From Burkholderia ambifaria AMMD (GTDB lineage: Bacteria; Pseudomonadota; Gammaproteobacteria; Burkholderiales; Burkholderiaceae): DNA of 64,000 nucleotides. The stretch's first letter is position 1. Each line of letters begins with the position of its first letter. The notes under the pieces were generated by a model. It saw only the letters and a list, made by a program, of their open reading frames with translations. It did not search any database and was not told the DNA's origin. The translations under genes and the position numbers were made by a program. Shown here piece by piece: positions 1 through 8,433 of this stretch. The stretch spans positions 186,001-250,000 of the forward strand of contig NC_008392.1 in assembly GCF_000203915.1 (NCBI RefSeq), given 5' to 3'.

Positions 1-107
1 TGCACGAGATCCTCGGCGTCGTGCCGGTCGCCGGAGATTCGCAGCGCGAAACTCCAGAGACGCGGCAGCATCGCGGGGAGCATGGCGGACAGTTCGGCTG
101 CGGTCAT
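1..107 (-). CDS. ECF-type RNA polymerase sigma factor, N-terminal fragment
   Basis: Only the first 35 codons are in the window; the gene runs off the left edge. The start is the ATG at 107-105. The visible protein begins MTAAELSAMLPAMLPRLWSF and continues into ALRISGDRHDAEDLV. This matches sigma region 2 of ECF factors, where a helix with the pattern 'A..l.gd..dAeDLvQ' binds core polymerase. ECF factors usually direct a small stress regulon and are controlled by an anti-sigma partner, which would lie outside the window. A 13-mer about 50 bp upstream (157-169) also occurs upstream of a DUF4148 gene, so it may be an autoregulatory promoter element. The family assignment rests on the short N-terminus only. 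Confidence 0.72.
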   Translation of the reverse strand, partial: MTAAELSAMLPAMLPRLWSFALRISGDRHDAEDLV

Positions 108-156
108 CTACGTCGATCCTCCCGCGGTGCTACCAAGCCGACGTTGACGAACTGCA

Positions 157-169
157 GTATCTGACGTGT
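157..169 (-). promoter_or_regulatory. Shared 13-mer upstream of the sigma factor gene
   Basis: On the minus strand this reads ACACGTCAGATAC, 49 bp before the sigma factor start. The identical 13-mer lies at 2048-2060, upstream of a DUF4148 gene in the same relative orientation. A 9-of-10 match to its core (CGYCAGATAC) lies 40 bp before the second DUF4148 gene. It could be a promoter element for an ECF sigma factor or an operator. No consistent -35 box was found by eye at the three sites. Confidence 0.4.
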
Positions 170-309
170 ATCCATGGGTTTAGGCGAAATTGAGCGGGCA
201 ACACCCCTGCAGTGCACGTAAACAGCTGGACGGCGCAGATATTCCATCCGCCGTCGCGTATTACCCGAACTGCCGGATCACAGGTCCACGTGCCAGAGCG
301 CGCGTTCGC

Positions 310-1155
310 TCAGGCCCGGGCGATGAATGGATAGGTCAGCAACCCGAACTGCACCAGATTGACGCCGAAGTGCGCGAGCACGGCCGATTGCAAGCCGCCG
401 GCGCGAGCGGCGAGCCCGTAACCGATGCCGGACAGGCCGGCCAGCAGAACCAGCAACACGCCGCCCTGATAGTGAGCAAGCCCGAACAGCACGGCGCCTG
501 CGACAAGCGCGAGCCAGCCGGCATTCGGTTGCGCGCGCATCAACCGGGTCGCACCCGCCTGGATATAGCCGCGGAAAAACGCTTCTTCCGCGAACGCGAC
601 CAGCAGCAGGTTGTCGAGCACCCACAGCCACGCGAACTGCGGCCACTTCGGCGCCCACGCAATCAATCCGGCCCACCACGCGATCGAGAAGCAGACCGCC
701 GATGTCGCCGCGCACGCGACGACTGCCGCGATCACACGTGTCGACAGCGGCTTCTCCGGCAGAACCCACGGGTAGGCCAGCACCAGCCAGAACGCGATCA
801 GCGGCTTGTCGAAGTTCAGATACATCGTGTAGGGCGCCGCATCCGGCGTCAGGCGTGCCGCATGAATCACCCTGAGATTGTCGAAACCCGGCAGCCAATG
901 CTGAAACAGTCCGACCGCAATGACGCAGAAGACGACGTTGCACACGACCTTGCCGGCGAACGGCAGATTCCGCTGCAACAGCACGCCGGTGCCGACCAGC
1001 AGCGCGATCGGCACGAGCGCGATCGGCTGCAACTGCCGCGACGCGAACGCGATCGCATAGCCGATGGCGAGCAGGCTCAGCGTGAGCCCGCGCGGCAGCC
1101 TCGAGATCGCCGTCAGTGCGGCCAGAAAAATCGCACACCACGTCAATGCGGTCAT
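310..1155 (-). CDS. CPBP family intramembrane glutamic endopeptidase
   Basis: A 281-residue polytopic membrane protein of the CPBP (CAAX protease and bacteriocin-processing, Abi) family. The signature EEAFFRGY lies at about residues 190-197, with the catalytic Glu pair E190/E191 and R195. H228 (in FGLAHYQ) and H262/N266 (AHFGVN) supply the other conserved polar residues. Hydrophobic stretches cover most of the protein. Members cleave proteins inside the membrane; the substrate here is unknown. It lies 57 bp downstream of ohr on the same strand and may be its distal co-transcribed gene, which would place it in an oxidative or envelope stress response. That link is inference. Confidence 0.86.
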   Translation of the reverse strand: MTALTWCAIFLAALTAISRLPRGLTLSLLAIGYAIAFASRQLQPIALVPIALLVGTGVLLQRNLPFAGKVVCNVVFCVIAVGLFQHWLPGFDNLRVIHAARLTPDAAPYTMYLNFDKPLIAFWLVLAYPWVLPEKPLSTRVIAAVVACAATSAVCFSIAWWAGLIAWAPKWPQFAWLWVLDNLLLVAFAEEAFFRGYIQAGATRLMRAQPNAGWLALVAGAVLFGLAHYQGGVLLVLLAGLSGIGYGLAARAGGLQSAVLAHFGVNLVQFGLLTYPFIARA

Positions 1156-1212
1156 TGCACGTTCCGGAGAGTTGCCAACGGCGCGTCGATCGCGTCGAGC
1201 GCCGCACGCGTA

Positions 1213-1629
1213 TCAGGCCACCGTGACGACCACGTCGATGTTGCCGCGCGTCGCCTTCGAATACGGACACGTCTGGTGCGCCGCATCGACCAGCGCCTGC
1301 GCGACGTCGGCGTCGACGCCCGGCACGCTGACGTTCAGCCGTGCCTGCAGGAAGTACGCGCCGTTGTTCGTGGCCAGATCGATCTGCGCATCGACATGCG
1401 TGTCGCGCGGCAGCGAAACCTTCAGCTTTTGCGCGGCCAGGCCCATCGCGCCGATGAAGCACGCCGACCAGCCCGCGGCCAGCAGCTGCTCGGGATTCGT
1501 GCCGGGCGCGGCCGAGCCGGGCGCGGAGAGCTTCACATCCAGGCGGCCGTCCGCGCTGTGCGCGGCGCCGTCGCGCCCGCCGGTGGTGCGAACTTCGCCG
1601 GTGTACAGAATTTTCGTTTCGTGGTTCAT
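1213..1629 (-). CDS. ohr: Organic hydroperoxide resistance protein Ohr (OsmC/Ohr family)
   Basis: A 138-residue cytoplasmic peroxidase that reduces organic hydroperoxides using a reactive cysteine pair. Both family cysteines are present: C57 in AAGWSACFIGA and C121 in AHQTCPYSKATRGN. R19 and E47, which tune the peroxidatic cysteine, are also at the expected places. The length is normal for Ohr (about 140). The start is the ATG at 1629; the frame stays open upstream but that part has no Ohr similarity. The gene sits between a DUF4148 gene (46 bp upstream) and the CPBP protease gene on the same strand, so a small stress operon is likely. No MarR-type OhrR gene is in the window. Confidence 0.93.
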   Translation of the reverse strand: MNHETKILYTGEVRTTGGRDGAAHSADGRLDVKLSAPGSAAPGTNPEQLLAAGWSACFIGAMGLAAQKLKVSLPRDTHVDAQIDLATNNGAYFLQARLNVSVPGVDADVAQALVDAAHQTCPYSKATRGNIDVVVTVA

Positions 1630-1675
1630 GGTCGGTACCGTGTTGAACAGGGTGGATAAATGGCGAGGCCGGCGA

Positions 1676-1921
1676 TCAACTGCCGCGGTAGAGCTGTTCG
1701 AGCGCCGCGAGCTGGCCGTCCTTCTCCGCCTGCACCAGTTCCGCGCGAACCTGGGCGCGCGTCTTGCCCTTCGGCGCCTTGCCGCCCGTCGCCCATTGGC
1801 TCGCTTGCCCGACGGTCTGGTCGTTGATGCTCGTGTCGGCGGCGCTGCTTGCAAAAGCGGAAGTGGTGGCTGCAACGGCGGCGCACGCCGCGAAAACCAA
1901 AGCGATCGTCTTTACTTTCAT
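1676..1921 (-). CDS. DUF4148 domain-containing small exported protein (copy 1)
   Basis: An 81-residue protein with an N-terminal signal peptide (MKVKTIALVFAACAAVAATT, cleavage probably after SAFA) and a short DUF4148 body containing GKTRAQVRAELVQAEKDGQL. The family is common in Burkholderiaceae, usually in multiple copies. The function is unknown; location is probably periplasmic. A paralogue with the same pattern (GKTR..VR.EL..A...G.L.AL..LY.G) is encoded at 15426-15662. The start ATG at 1921 is preceded by GGAGAACGAC, a good ribosome binding site. A 13-mer identical to one upstream of the sigma factor lies 126 bp upstream of the start. Confidence 0.85.
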   Translation of the reverse strand: MKVKTIALVFAACAAVAATTSAFASSAADTSINDQTVGQASQWATGGKAPKGKTRAQVRAELVQAEKDGQLAALEQLYRGS

Positions 1922-2246
1922 GTCGTTCTCCTGGATAAATTCGGCTGTCGCGAATCTGTCGGGGCGCTCGGCGGTCGCTGATCTCGCGAAGCCGTCTCGC
2001 GCGCCCTGATCGGATTCGATCGATGAGATGCATTAAATCCAGACGACGTATCTGACGTGTGTCTCGACAAATGGCTTTTGCAAGGCCATGTATCCAGACC
2101 GGTTTCATACACATTGAGAAACAAAACTGCCGTCTCGTTTTCGATCGATCGCTAAACGAAGGCGGGTTTTTCCGACAAAATGGCGCCACGACAGCGCGTT
2201 CACCCTTTACGTCGCTGCCACGAAAAAACCAACGGAGAGATAGCCG
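1922..2246. other. Divergent intergenic region between the DUF4148 and cupin genes
   Basis: 325 bp with no convincing gene, less GC-rich than its surroundings. It must hold promoters for the DUF4148 gene (minus) and the cupin gene (plus). The only repeated element seen is the 13-mer at 2048-2060. The cupin end has a GGAGA ribosome binding site at about 2235. Confidence 0.6.
2048..2060 (-). promoter_or_regulatory. Second copy of the shared 13-mer, upstream of a DUF4148 gene
   Basis: Identical on the minus strand (ACACGTCAGATAC) to the element at 157-169. It is followed by GTCGTCTGG and lies 126 bp before the DUF4148 start, in the same relative orientation as the copy before the sigma factor. 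It is a candidate binding or promoter site for the sigma factor or a shared regulator. Confidence 0.4.
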
Positions 2247-2693
2247 ATGTCCCGATACGCCCTCGCAGCGCTGCTGTCGTTCAGCGTCATGACTGCGGTC
2301 GACGCGCACGCCGAAACGATCAAGCCGGTCAAGGCGTCGAGGTCCGACCTTGCCGGTGCGATATTCAATCGCGCCGATGCTGTGAAAAAAGACGAAGGCG
2401 GCGAAACGAACGCGGACGTCGCGACGTTCACGTCGACCGACAACGCTTACCAGACCGGCGTCTATCGATCCGGCCCGTCGCATGAGGAAATCAAGGGGCC
2501 GCACGGGCTGCCGTACAACGAGTTCCTGTACTTTCTTTCGGGCAGCGTGAAGCTCACGTCATCGGACGGTTCGGTGATGCTCGTGAAGACCGGCGAGGCC
2601 GTCACGCTTCCGAAGGGATGGACCGGACATTTCGACACGCCGGGCTATACGAAGCTCTACGTGACCTACAACCCCGACGACAGGAAAAAATAG
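2247..2693 (+). CDS. Exported cupin-domain protein
   Basis: A 148-residue protein with a signal peptide (MSRYALAALLSFSVMTAVDA, cleavage near AHA) and a single small cupin barrel. Visible cupin features are NEFLYFLSGSVKLTSSDGSV around residues 91-110 and the second strand pair with GEAVTLPKGWTGHFDTPGYT around 119-138. It resembles the ureidoglycine-aminohydrolase-like (DUF861) cupins. The usual first-motif metal-binding histidines are largely missing (NEFLYFL), so metal catalysis is doubtful and a binding role is possible. Substrate unknown. The start ATG has AACGGAGAGATAGCCG upstream as ribosome binding site. It is transcribed away from the DUF4148 gene and stands 90 bp before the acyltransferase gene. 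Confidence 0.8.
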   Translation: MSRYALAALLSFSVMTAVDAHAETIKPVKASRSDLAGAIFNRADAVKKDEGGETNADVATFTSTDNAYQTGVYRSGPSHEEIKGPHGLPYNEFLYFLSGSVKLTSSDGSVMLVKTGEAVTLPKGWTGHFDTPGYTKLYVTYNPDDRKK

Positions 2694-2783
2694 TCCGGCA
2701 CATCGAGCAATCCGGCCATCGCGGAATAGCGCACCCACCTCGATTGTTCTGTTGAGGCAGACCATCACTTCGGGAGTCATAGG

Positions 2784-4037
2784 GTGCGGAATCAATCGCA
2801 GGAAATCGACGACAATCAGCGGCTCGTGCGCGCGCTCGGGAGCACGGAACATCTGTTCTGGCTGCTCGACCAGAATCGGCCGACGCATTTCGCGATGGTC
2901 GCGGAGATCGACCGGCGCTTTGCGACGGACGCATGGCACGCGGCGTTTCAGGCGCTCCAGCACCGGCATCCGCTGCTATCGACCTGTATCGCCATCGACG
3001 CGCAACAGCATTCAGGCTTCTATCGCGTGACTGACGCCACGGTGCCGTTGCGCGTGCTCGAGCAAGACCCGACTGCGTGGCAAGCGGAAGCGGCCCGCGA
3101 AATCGCCACGCGCTTTGTCGGGTCCGCGGCGCCGCTGCTGCGCGCGACCTTGCTGCAAGGCGAATGCAGCTCGACGCTGATCCTGGTCGCACATCATTCC
3201 GTGATCGACGGCATGGGCAGTGCATCGCTGATCGAGGATCTGTTGAGCGTCCTGTCGGGCGAGCGACTGGCGCCGTTGCCGCTGGCGCCGTCGCTGGAGA
3301 CCGTGCTCGATACCGATCTGAGCCATGCCGCCGTGTTGCCGCCGCCGTCGCCGGCGCCCGCGCCCAAGCCATTTCGTCCGGACGCCGCGCAAGCGCCGCA
3401 TGTCGACGCCATTGCGCTTTCCGCCGATGTCACCCGCCGGCTCGTGGCGCGCGCACGTGCCGAGCAAACCACCGTGCATGGCGCGATTGCCGCGGCCGTT
3501 CACGAAGCCGGCCGGCGTCTGTCCAGCGCGTGGACCGATCGCGCGTTGAGGACCGTCACGCCGATCGACCTGCGCGGTCTCTCCGACGATGCGTGTGCCG
3601 CCGCCGGCGTCTACATCACGCAGACCATCACGATCGACGATCACCCGCGCGGTACGGAGCTATGGACCGCCGCCCGCAAGATCAAACAGGATCTTGCACC
3701 GTCGCAAGCGCGCGAAAGCGTGGCGGCCGAACTGAAGGCACTGGATGCCGTGATGACCGCGCGGCCGAGCGTCGAGCATGCGGCCGGGTTTCTGTCGGCC
3801 GTGCTGGCCTTCGACGTCATGGTGTCGAATCTGGGCAATCAGCCGATTGCTTCCGCGTACGAAGGCGTGTCGCTGAACGCGCTGTGGGGCCCCATCGTGA
3901 CGTCGGGCTTCGCCGACGACCAGATCATCGGCGCGTGCACGATCGACGGCGTGCTACGTCTCACGCATACGAGCCATGGCGCGATACGCGGACTGCTCGA
4001 AGAGGTCCGCGCGATTCTCGAGGAAGCCGTGAGCTGA
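2784..4037 (+). CDS. Stand-alone condensation-domain (NRPS C / PapA-like) acyltransferase
   Basis: A 417-residue protein of the condensation / PapA / alcohol acetyltransferase superfamily. The catalytic HHxxxDG motif is intact as HHSVIDG at residues 137-143. A C-terminal half follows with NLGN and NALWGPIVTSGF around residues 351-380, where NRPS domains carry the DFGWG latch. Such free-standing enzymes transfer an acyl group from CoA or a carrier protein to an alcohol or amine. The start is a GTG at 2784 with GGGAG upstream. There is no NRPS or PKS beside it, so the acyl donor and acceptor are unknown. It is expected to be cytoplasmic. Confidence 0.78.
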   Translation: MRNQSQEIDDNQRLVRALGSTEHLFWLLDQNRPTHFAMVAEIDRRFATDAWHAAFQALQHRHPLLSTCIAIDAQQHSGFYRVTDATVPLRVLEQDPTAWQAEAAREIATRFVGSAAPLLRATLLQGECSSTLILVAHHSVIDGMGSASLIEDLLSVLSGERLAPLPLAPSLETVLDTDLSHAAVLPPPSPAPAPKPFRPDAAQAPHVDAIALSADVTRRLVARARAEQTTVHGAIAAAVHEAGRRLSSAWTDRALRTVTPIDLRGLSDDACAAAGVYITQTITIDDHPRGTELWTAARKIKQDLAPSQARESVAAELKALDAVMTARPSVEHAAGFLSAVLAFDVMVSNLGNQPIASAYEGVSLNALWGPIVTSGFADDQIIGACTIDGVLRLTHTSHGAIRGLLEEVRAILEEAVS

Positions 4038-4129
4038 CCGTCGGAGGCTGCTCGCCTCGCGTGCGCGCGACGCCGACCATCGTCGCGCGCCGCAGCGGCA
4101 GACGGATTCCGGAACCCCGGCGCGTGCGT

Positions 4130-5323
4130 TCAACACGCCACCGGCAATACCCGCTTGCGGTGCTCGACGATCGACAGAAGCAGCACCGCGAGGCCGCATC
4201 CGGCGATCAGTATCAACAGCATCGTCTTGCCCATGCTCACCAGCACCATGCTGCCGAGCGCGGGAAATCCGAATGCGCCGACGAAGTACGACGCCACGAA
4301 CCAGGTCAGCACCGCGTGCCGGTGCCGCGCGTCGGCACTGTTGACGGCCTGCGCCTGCACGATCGGATAGACGAGGCCATATCCGGTGCCGAGCAGCACG
4401 GCGCTGGCCGAATGAAGCAGTGCGTTGTGCGGCACGGCGAACGTCACGGCAACGCTCAGGATCATGAAGCCGAGCAGGATCTGCGTCGTCGCGCTGACGC
4501 GGATCTGAATCACGACCGCACCGAGCAGCCCGCGGATGACGACCACCGTGGCCGAATACAGACCGAAAAACGTTCCGGCTTTCACGCCCGGGCCCTGCGC
4601 CATCGACATCTGGAACGTCATCAGCCCCGAGAAGACGCTCGAGCCCAGCGCGATGATCGCGATCGGATAGATCGCAGGCGTGCGGACGATCGCGCCCATC
4701 TCGCGAACCCATCGATCCCGCACCGGCGGTGCGACGGCGTGCGAGGCAGGCGACAGGCGGCCGAAACATTCCAGCATCACCGCGGCCGTCGCGCACAGCG
4801 CGCCGACCGTGCAGAACACCGCGCCCGTCGTCCAGTGCCAATTGCGAATCGCAAGTGCCGCAACGGCCGGACCGCCGCCGACGCCGGCCATCTGAAACGA
4901 CCCGAACCGCAGGAACCAGCGCTCACGTTCGATATCCGCCGTGCGCTCCGCGATCATCATCGGCGCGGCGAGGCAGAAGCCGCCCCAACCGATGCCGACC
5001 AGCAAGCCGGGCACGACGCTCAGCGAGCCGGTGCGCGCGATCAGCGCGAAGCCGACGACGCCTGCGCCGACGACCAGCGCCGCCAGCGCGGTCGCCCGCG
5101 CGGCGCCGATCCGGTGCGCGCACCACGCGACCAGCGGCAGGCCGAGCAGCGCACCGATCATCGCTTCGGCCAGTGCAGCCCCCGTGTCGATGTCGCTGCC
5201 GCCTGCCACACGGAAATGCATCGACAGTAGAAATGTCGCGCCGTAGCCGCATGCCGTCAGCAGCGCGCCGAGCAGCACGAACGCGGCGACGCGCGGCGAC
5301 ATCGTGCGTGGATCGGCCATCAT
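4130..5323 (-). CDS. MFS transporter
   Basis: A 397-residue major facilitator with about twelve hydrophobic segments. The MFS landmarks are present but loose: a loop after TM2 with CAHRIGAARA (around residues 68-77), and GIGWGGFCLAAPMMIAERTA in TM4 (around 109-128). The central cytoplasmic loop is around 190-215. Substrate cannot be assigned; the overall look is that of a drug or organic acid carrier. The chosen start is the first of two adjacent ATGs at 5323, preceded by AGGGGAAGC. An upstream extension in the same frame has no membrane character. A copy of the 20-bp repeated motif (5447-5466) lies about 125 bp upstream. Confidence 0.82.
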   Translation of the reverse strand: MMADPRTMSPRVAAFVLLGALLTACGYGATFLLSMHFRVAGGSDIDTGAALAEAMIGALLGLPLVAWCAHRIGAARATALAALVVGAGVVGFALIARTGSLSVVPGLLVGIGWGGFCLAAPMMIAERTADIERERWFLRFGSFQMAGVGGGPAVAALAIRNWHWTTGAVFCTVGALCATAAVMLECFGRLSPASHAVAPPVRDRWVREMGAIVRTPAIYPIAIIALGSSVFSGLMTFQMSMAQGPGVKAGTFFGLYSATVVVIRGLLGAVVIQIRVSATTQILLGFMILSVAVTFAVPHNALLHSASAVLLGTGYGLVYPIVQAQAVNSADARHRHAVLTWFVASYFVGAFGFPALGSMVLVSMGKTMLLILIAGCGLAVLLLSIVEHRKRVLPVAC

Positions 5324-5446
5324 GCTTCCCCTAGTTTCAAGATTCCGGTCGATTCGGGCGGCGGCGCGACAAGCTCGCCGCCCCCGGGCCATCGCAACAT
5401 GATCCGCACAATCCGCAATCGCGGAAATGAACTGTTCCGATGATGC

Positions 5447-5466
5447 GCCGCATACGTTCGTATAGG
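5447..5466 (-). promoter_or_regulatory. Repeated 20-bp operator-like motif, copy A
   Basis: The plus-strand 20-mer GCCGCATACGTTCGTATAGG is identical to 17691-17710 and contains the dyad ATACG-TT-CGTAT. It lies upstream of the MFS gene on the minus strand; the other copy is upstream of the BON gene in the same orientation. A related site (CATACCTACGTATGGG) is at 8908-8923. The dyad shape suits a NarL/FixJ-type or other dimeric regulator. The FixJ-type regulator encoded at 9045-9704 is a natural candidate, but this is inference. Confidence 0.5.
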
Positions 5467-5495
5467 CGCGACGACCGCCCACGTGCGCGACGCGC

Positions 5496-5918
5496 TCAGG
5501 TATCGGCGAGCGACAGATCGGGACGCTGCGCGACGGTGGCGGCGAGGATCGTGAGTTCCCGACTCACCGGAACGCGCGCCTCGCCGGCGTGAGGGCGAAA
5601 CACCGGGTCGCCGCGGCCGATGCAACGCCCGCTCAGTGCACATATCGCCGCGCCGTCGGCAAACCCTCTGCTCCAGATCTGCTCGGTAGACTTGCCCAGA
5701 CACGCGTCGCTCCACGAGACGCTAATCGCGCTGGCCGAGATGCGCCTCACGATCACGACGTTGACGGGCCGCCGCGCCATGCGCGAGCCCGTGCTTGCAC
5801 GGCGCGGCCGGTGGCCGACGGCCCACTTCTTCGTGCACGCGTGGAGCTGCTCGGCGGACGGATCGAGCACATTCAGCAGCACCCGCGCGACGATGTTGTC
5901 TTCGGACAGCGTGATCAT
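5496..5918 (-). CDS. DUF3331 domain-containing protein (copy 1)
   Basis: A 140-residue cytoplasmic protein of the DUF3331 family, seen mainly in Burkholderiaceae; function unknown. The core VSWSDACLGKSTEQIW (around 67-82) and ICALSGRCIGRGDPVFRP (around 91-108) is shared with the paralogue at 16577-17017, which has VSWSDSCSGRYAEQIW and ICALTGRAIQRGDPVFRP. The two also share an N-terminal block (IVAR.L.NVLDPS.EQ). The conserved Cys, Asp and Gly-Asp-Pro residues suggest a small metal- or nucleic-acid-binding fold, but this is a guess. The start ATG at 5918 has CGGAGACTGCAG upstream. The SDR gene upstream on the same strand ends 22 bp away, so co-transcription is likely. Confidence 0.83.
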   Translation of the reverse strand: MITLSEDNIVARVLLNVLDPSAEQLHACTKKWAVGHRPRRASTGSRMARRPVNVVIVRRISASAISVSWSDACLGKSTEQIWSRGFADGAAICALSGRCIGRGDPVFRPHAGEARVPVSRELTILAATVAQRPDLSLADT

Positions 5919-5940
5919 CTGCAGTCTCCGGCAGCCGGCT

Positions 5941-6789
5941 TCATTCGGTCTGCGCCGGCGGAAACGAAACCGATTCGCTCAATTCGCGCCATTGCGCGTC
6001 CTCTTCCGCACGGAACCTCGCCGCCGCGCCGGCTACCGCGACCGCGTCGCTGCCCATCAGCAATCGCAAAGGCGCTATCGGCGATCCGGCGATGCCGAGC
6101 AGCGCGCGGGCAATCCGCGCGGGATCGCCGGGTTGCGCACCGTCGATGCTGCGCAAGCGTGCCGCTACCGGCTCGATGATCGGCTTGTACGCGTCGCTGA
6201 TCGGCGGAATAGTCATCGACGAGCCGGCCCAGCGGGTCCGCATCGATCCCGGCTCGACGATCGTGACCTGGATGCCGAAATCGCGGACCTCCTTCGCCAG
6301 CACTTCGGAGAACCCGCCCACCGCCCACTTGGCTGCCTGATAGGCGGCGAGCCCGGGGCCGCCGACTCGTCCGCCCACCGACGAGATCTGAATGATGTGG
6401 CCGGCCCGTTGCCGACGCATGAACGGCAGTGCCGCGCGCGTGACATTGCACACGCCGAAGAAGTTGACCTCGATCTGCTCGTGCAGCGCCTGGTCGGTGA
6501 TGTCTTCGATCGACGCCAGATCGGCATAGCCCGCGTTGTTCACCAGCACGTCGAGACGGCCGAATTGCTCGACCGCCAGACTGACGGCGCCGCGCGCCGC
6601 GTCCGGGTCGGTGATGTCCAGCGGGATCGCCAGAATCCGGTCGCCATATGCGTCCGTCAGGCTGGCGAGACGCGTCACGTCCCGCGCCGTTGCCGCCAGT
6701 GTGTGGCCGGCGGAAAGTACCGCCTCGGCAAGCTGAAGACCCAGGCCGCCGGAGCAGCCCGTGATGAACCAAACTTTGCTGTCATGCAT
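5941..6789 (-). CDS. SDR family oxidoreductase (classical short-chain dehydrogenase)
   Basis: A 282-residue NAD(P)-dependent short-chain dehydrogenase. It shows the Rossmann motif TGCSGGLG (residues 10-17), the NNAG motif at about 84-87, and the catalytic Ser-Tyr-Lys set (ISSVGG around S136/S137, Y150, K154 in AAYQAAK). The form 'WFITGCSGGLG' is typical of the ketoreductase-like group acting on small carbonyl or alcohol substrates; the actual substrate is unknown. The chosen start is the ATG at 6789 with GGGAGTACGACA upstream; the frame extends 15 codons further but without support. The downstream DUF3331 gene begins 22 bp after the stop. Confidence 0.9.
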   Translation of the reverse strand: MHDSKVWFITGCSGGLGLQLAEAVLSAGHTLAATARDVTRLASLTDAYGDRILAIPLDITDPDAARGAVSLAVEQFGRLDVLVNNAGYADLASIEDITDQALHEQIEVNFFGVCNVTRAALPFMRRQRAGHIIQISSVGGRVGGPGLAAYQAAKWAVGGFSEVLAKEVRDFGIQVTIVEPGSMRTRWAGSSMTIPPISDAYKPIIEPVAARLRSIDGAQPGDPARIARALLGIAGSPIAPLRLLMGSDAVAVAGAAARFRAEEDAQWRELSESVSFPPAQTE

Positions 6790-7167
6790 TGTCGTACTCC
6801 CGGTCAATTGCAATCGACGTCCGGTCCTGCACACGGTTGTGAATACGGGGGATTGCCGTGCGTCCGCGGGATCGCGGACTCGCCGAACCCGACGTCATGC
6901 ACCATTGGGAGCCCACCATGTATCTCGTGTATGTCCGCGGCGTATCGGAATGTATCTGGCGATACCGTGAGTACGACGCGGTGATCGCGCAATTGTCACG
7001 AAGAACGTCGCGCAGTTGATGAGTGGCCTTCACATAACCAGTCATATGTAGAACTACACGATTTCGTGCGCGTTGTTGAATGGCTATGTGAAATCGGACG
7101 CCGGCAGAGCATGGGCCAGCATCGCGCATGTATCGGGATTCGCGGCGAGCGGGCCGCGCTGCGTGCG
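6790..7167. other. Intergenic region, no gene recognised
   Basis: 378 bp between the SDR start and the histidine kinase stop, both on the minus strand. It should contain the SDR promoter. Its middle (about 6990-7080) is less GC-rich than the rest. No tRNA, clear terminator or conserved small ORF was found. Confidence 0.5.
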
Positions 7168-8298
7168 TCAGGACAGATAGCGTCCGCAACGACAGGCGCG
7201 TGCCGGCTCGCACGCGACATCGTGTCCACCAGTAGCAGCAAGCGGCAACGTCACGCGCGCTTCGAGGCCGCCGGTGCTGCGATTGTTCAGCTGCAGCTCG
7301 CCCTGCATCGCTTGCGTCAGCCGCCGTGCGATCGCGAGCCCCAATCCGGATCCCGGCGCACGCGCCGCTGTCTGCGGCGCCCGATACCACGGCGTGAACA
7401 CCGCTTCCATCTCCGCCGGCACGATGCCCGGCCCCGAATCCACCACGGCAAGCATCACGCGCCGGGCATCGACGCGAACGCACAGGCGGACATCGCGGCC
7501 GTAACGCAGCGCGTTGTCGATCAGGTTGACGAGCACGCGCCGCAGCGCATGTGGAAACGTCACGAGCGGACAGTCCAGCCGCCCGTCCAGCGCGACGGCA
7601 AGCCCCGCGTCGCGATAGTTGTCGACCAGCGAGCCGAGCAACTCATTCACGTCGACACTGCGCGGCGGCTCCGCCACGCTGCACTGAAGCCGTGCGCAGG
7701 CAAGGCTCGCGTTGATCAGCTCGCCCATCTCGGCAAGGTCGCGCTCCATCGCATCGCGCAACGTGCGATCTTCCAGCATGCCGCTACGCAGCATCACGCG
7801 CGTCAGCGGCGTACGCAGATCATGCGCATAGGCGGCGAGCACATGCAGCAGTTCCGTCACGCGATCCGCATGCTGGTGATGCGCGCCGTTGATCGCGGCG
7901 GCCAGTCGCGCGATCGACGGCGTGCCGCGCTCGACCAGCGAACGGGGCAGCTCTTCCAGCCCATGATCCTCGAGTGTCGCGGCGAGTTGCCGGATTGCCG
8001 CGTCCAGTCGCAGCGCACGCAGCCACAGCACCGCCGCCACCAGCGCGAGCAGCGCGCACGTCGCGCTCGCCATCAGAAGATCGCGGTCGACGGCGGGAAG
8101 CAATGCATGCGCGAGCAGGTCGCGAGCGTCGTACAGCGCCGCCGCGACGAACAGCACGCCCGCGACGACGAACAGCCGGGCCGGACACGCGACGAAACCG
8201 CGTGCATGCTCGCGGCAAGTGCGGCTGAAGTTGCGTATGGAGCGCGTGAGCCGAGCGTCAAACCAGGCTCCGGACGATAAGGTAGGAATGTTGGCCAT
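7168..8298 (-). CDS. Membrane sensor histidine kinase with minimal sensory region
   Basis: A 376-residue kinase. Two hydrophobic helices (about 41-56 and 75-95) are separated by fewer than 20 residues, leaving almost no periplasmic domain. A HAMP-like linker (about 97-150) precedes the H-box AYAHDLRTPLTRVML with H159. The ATPase part has the N-box NLIDNALRYG, G1 box DSGPGI and G2 box GSGLGLAI. Stimulus probably reaches it inside the membrane or through a partner. No OmpR-type regulator is adjacent. The nearest receivers on the same strand are the receiver-only protein (8434-8817) and the FixJ-type regulator (9045-9704). The start ATG at 8298 has AGGAGAACGAAG upstream. Confidence 0.88.
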   Translation of the reverse strand: MANIPTLSSGAWFDARLTRSIRNFSRTCREHARGFVACPARLFVVAGVLFVAAALYDARDLLAHALLPAVDRDLLMASATCALLALVAAVLWLRALRLDAAIRQLAATLEDHGLEELPRSLVERGTPSIARLAAAINGAHHQHADRVTELLHVLAAYAHDLRTPLTRVMLRSGMLEDRTLRDAMERDLAEMGELINASLACARLQCSVAEPPRSVDVNELLGSLVDNYRDAGLAVALDGRLDCPLVTFPHALRRVLVNLIDNALRYGRDVRLCVRVDARRVMLAVVDSGPGIVPAEMEAVFTPWYRAPQTAARAPGSGLGLAIARRLTQAMQGELQLNNRSTGGLEARVTLPLAATGGHDVACEPARACRCGRYLS

Positions 8299-8433
8299 CT
8301 TCGTTCTCCTGTCGCCGTCGCGGCGGACGGTACAGGGAACATGAAAACATGCGTGCGGGGGTTCGCACCATCAAACAAGCGGCCATCTACCCCCTACGAA
8401 GGTTTAGGTTGCCGTTGCGGCGCGGGCCGGCGA

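Noticed and set aside
190..1659. Long plus-strand open frame of 489 codons
   Set aside because: It lies opposite the CPBP and ohr genes, has an Arg/Gln/Ala-rich composition typical of antisense frames in GC-rich DNA, and shows no family motif.
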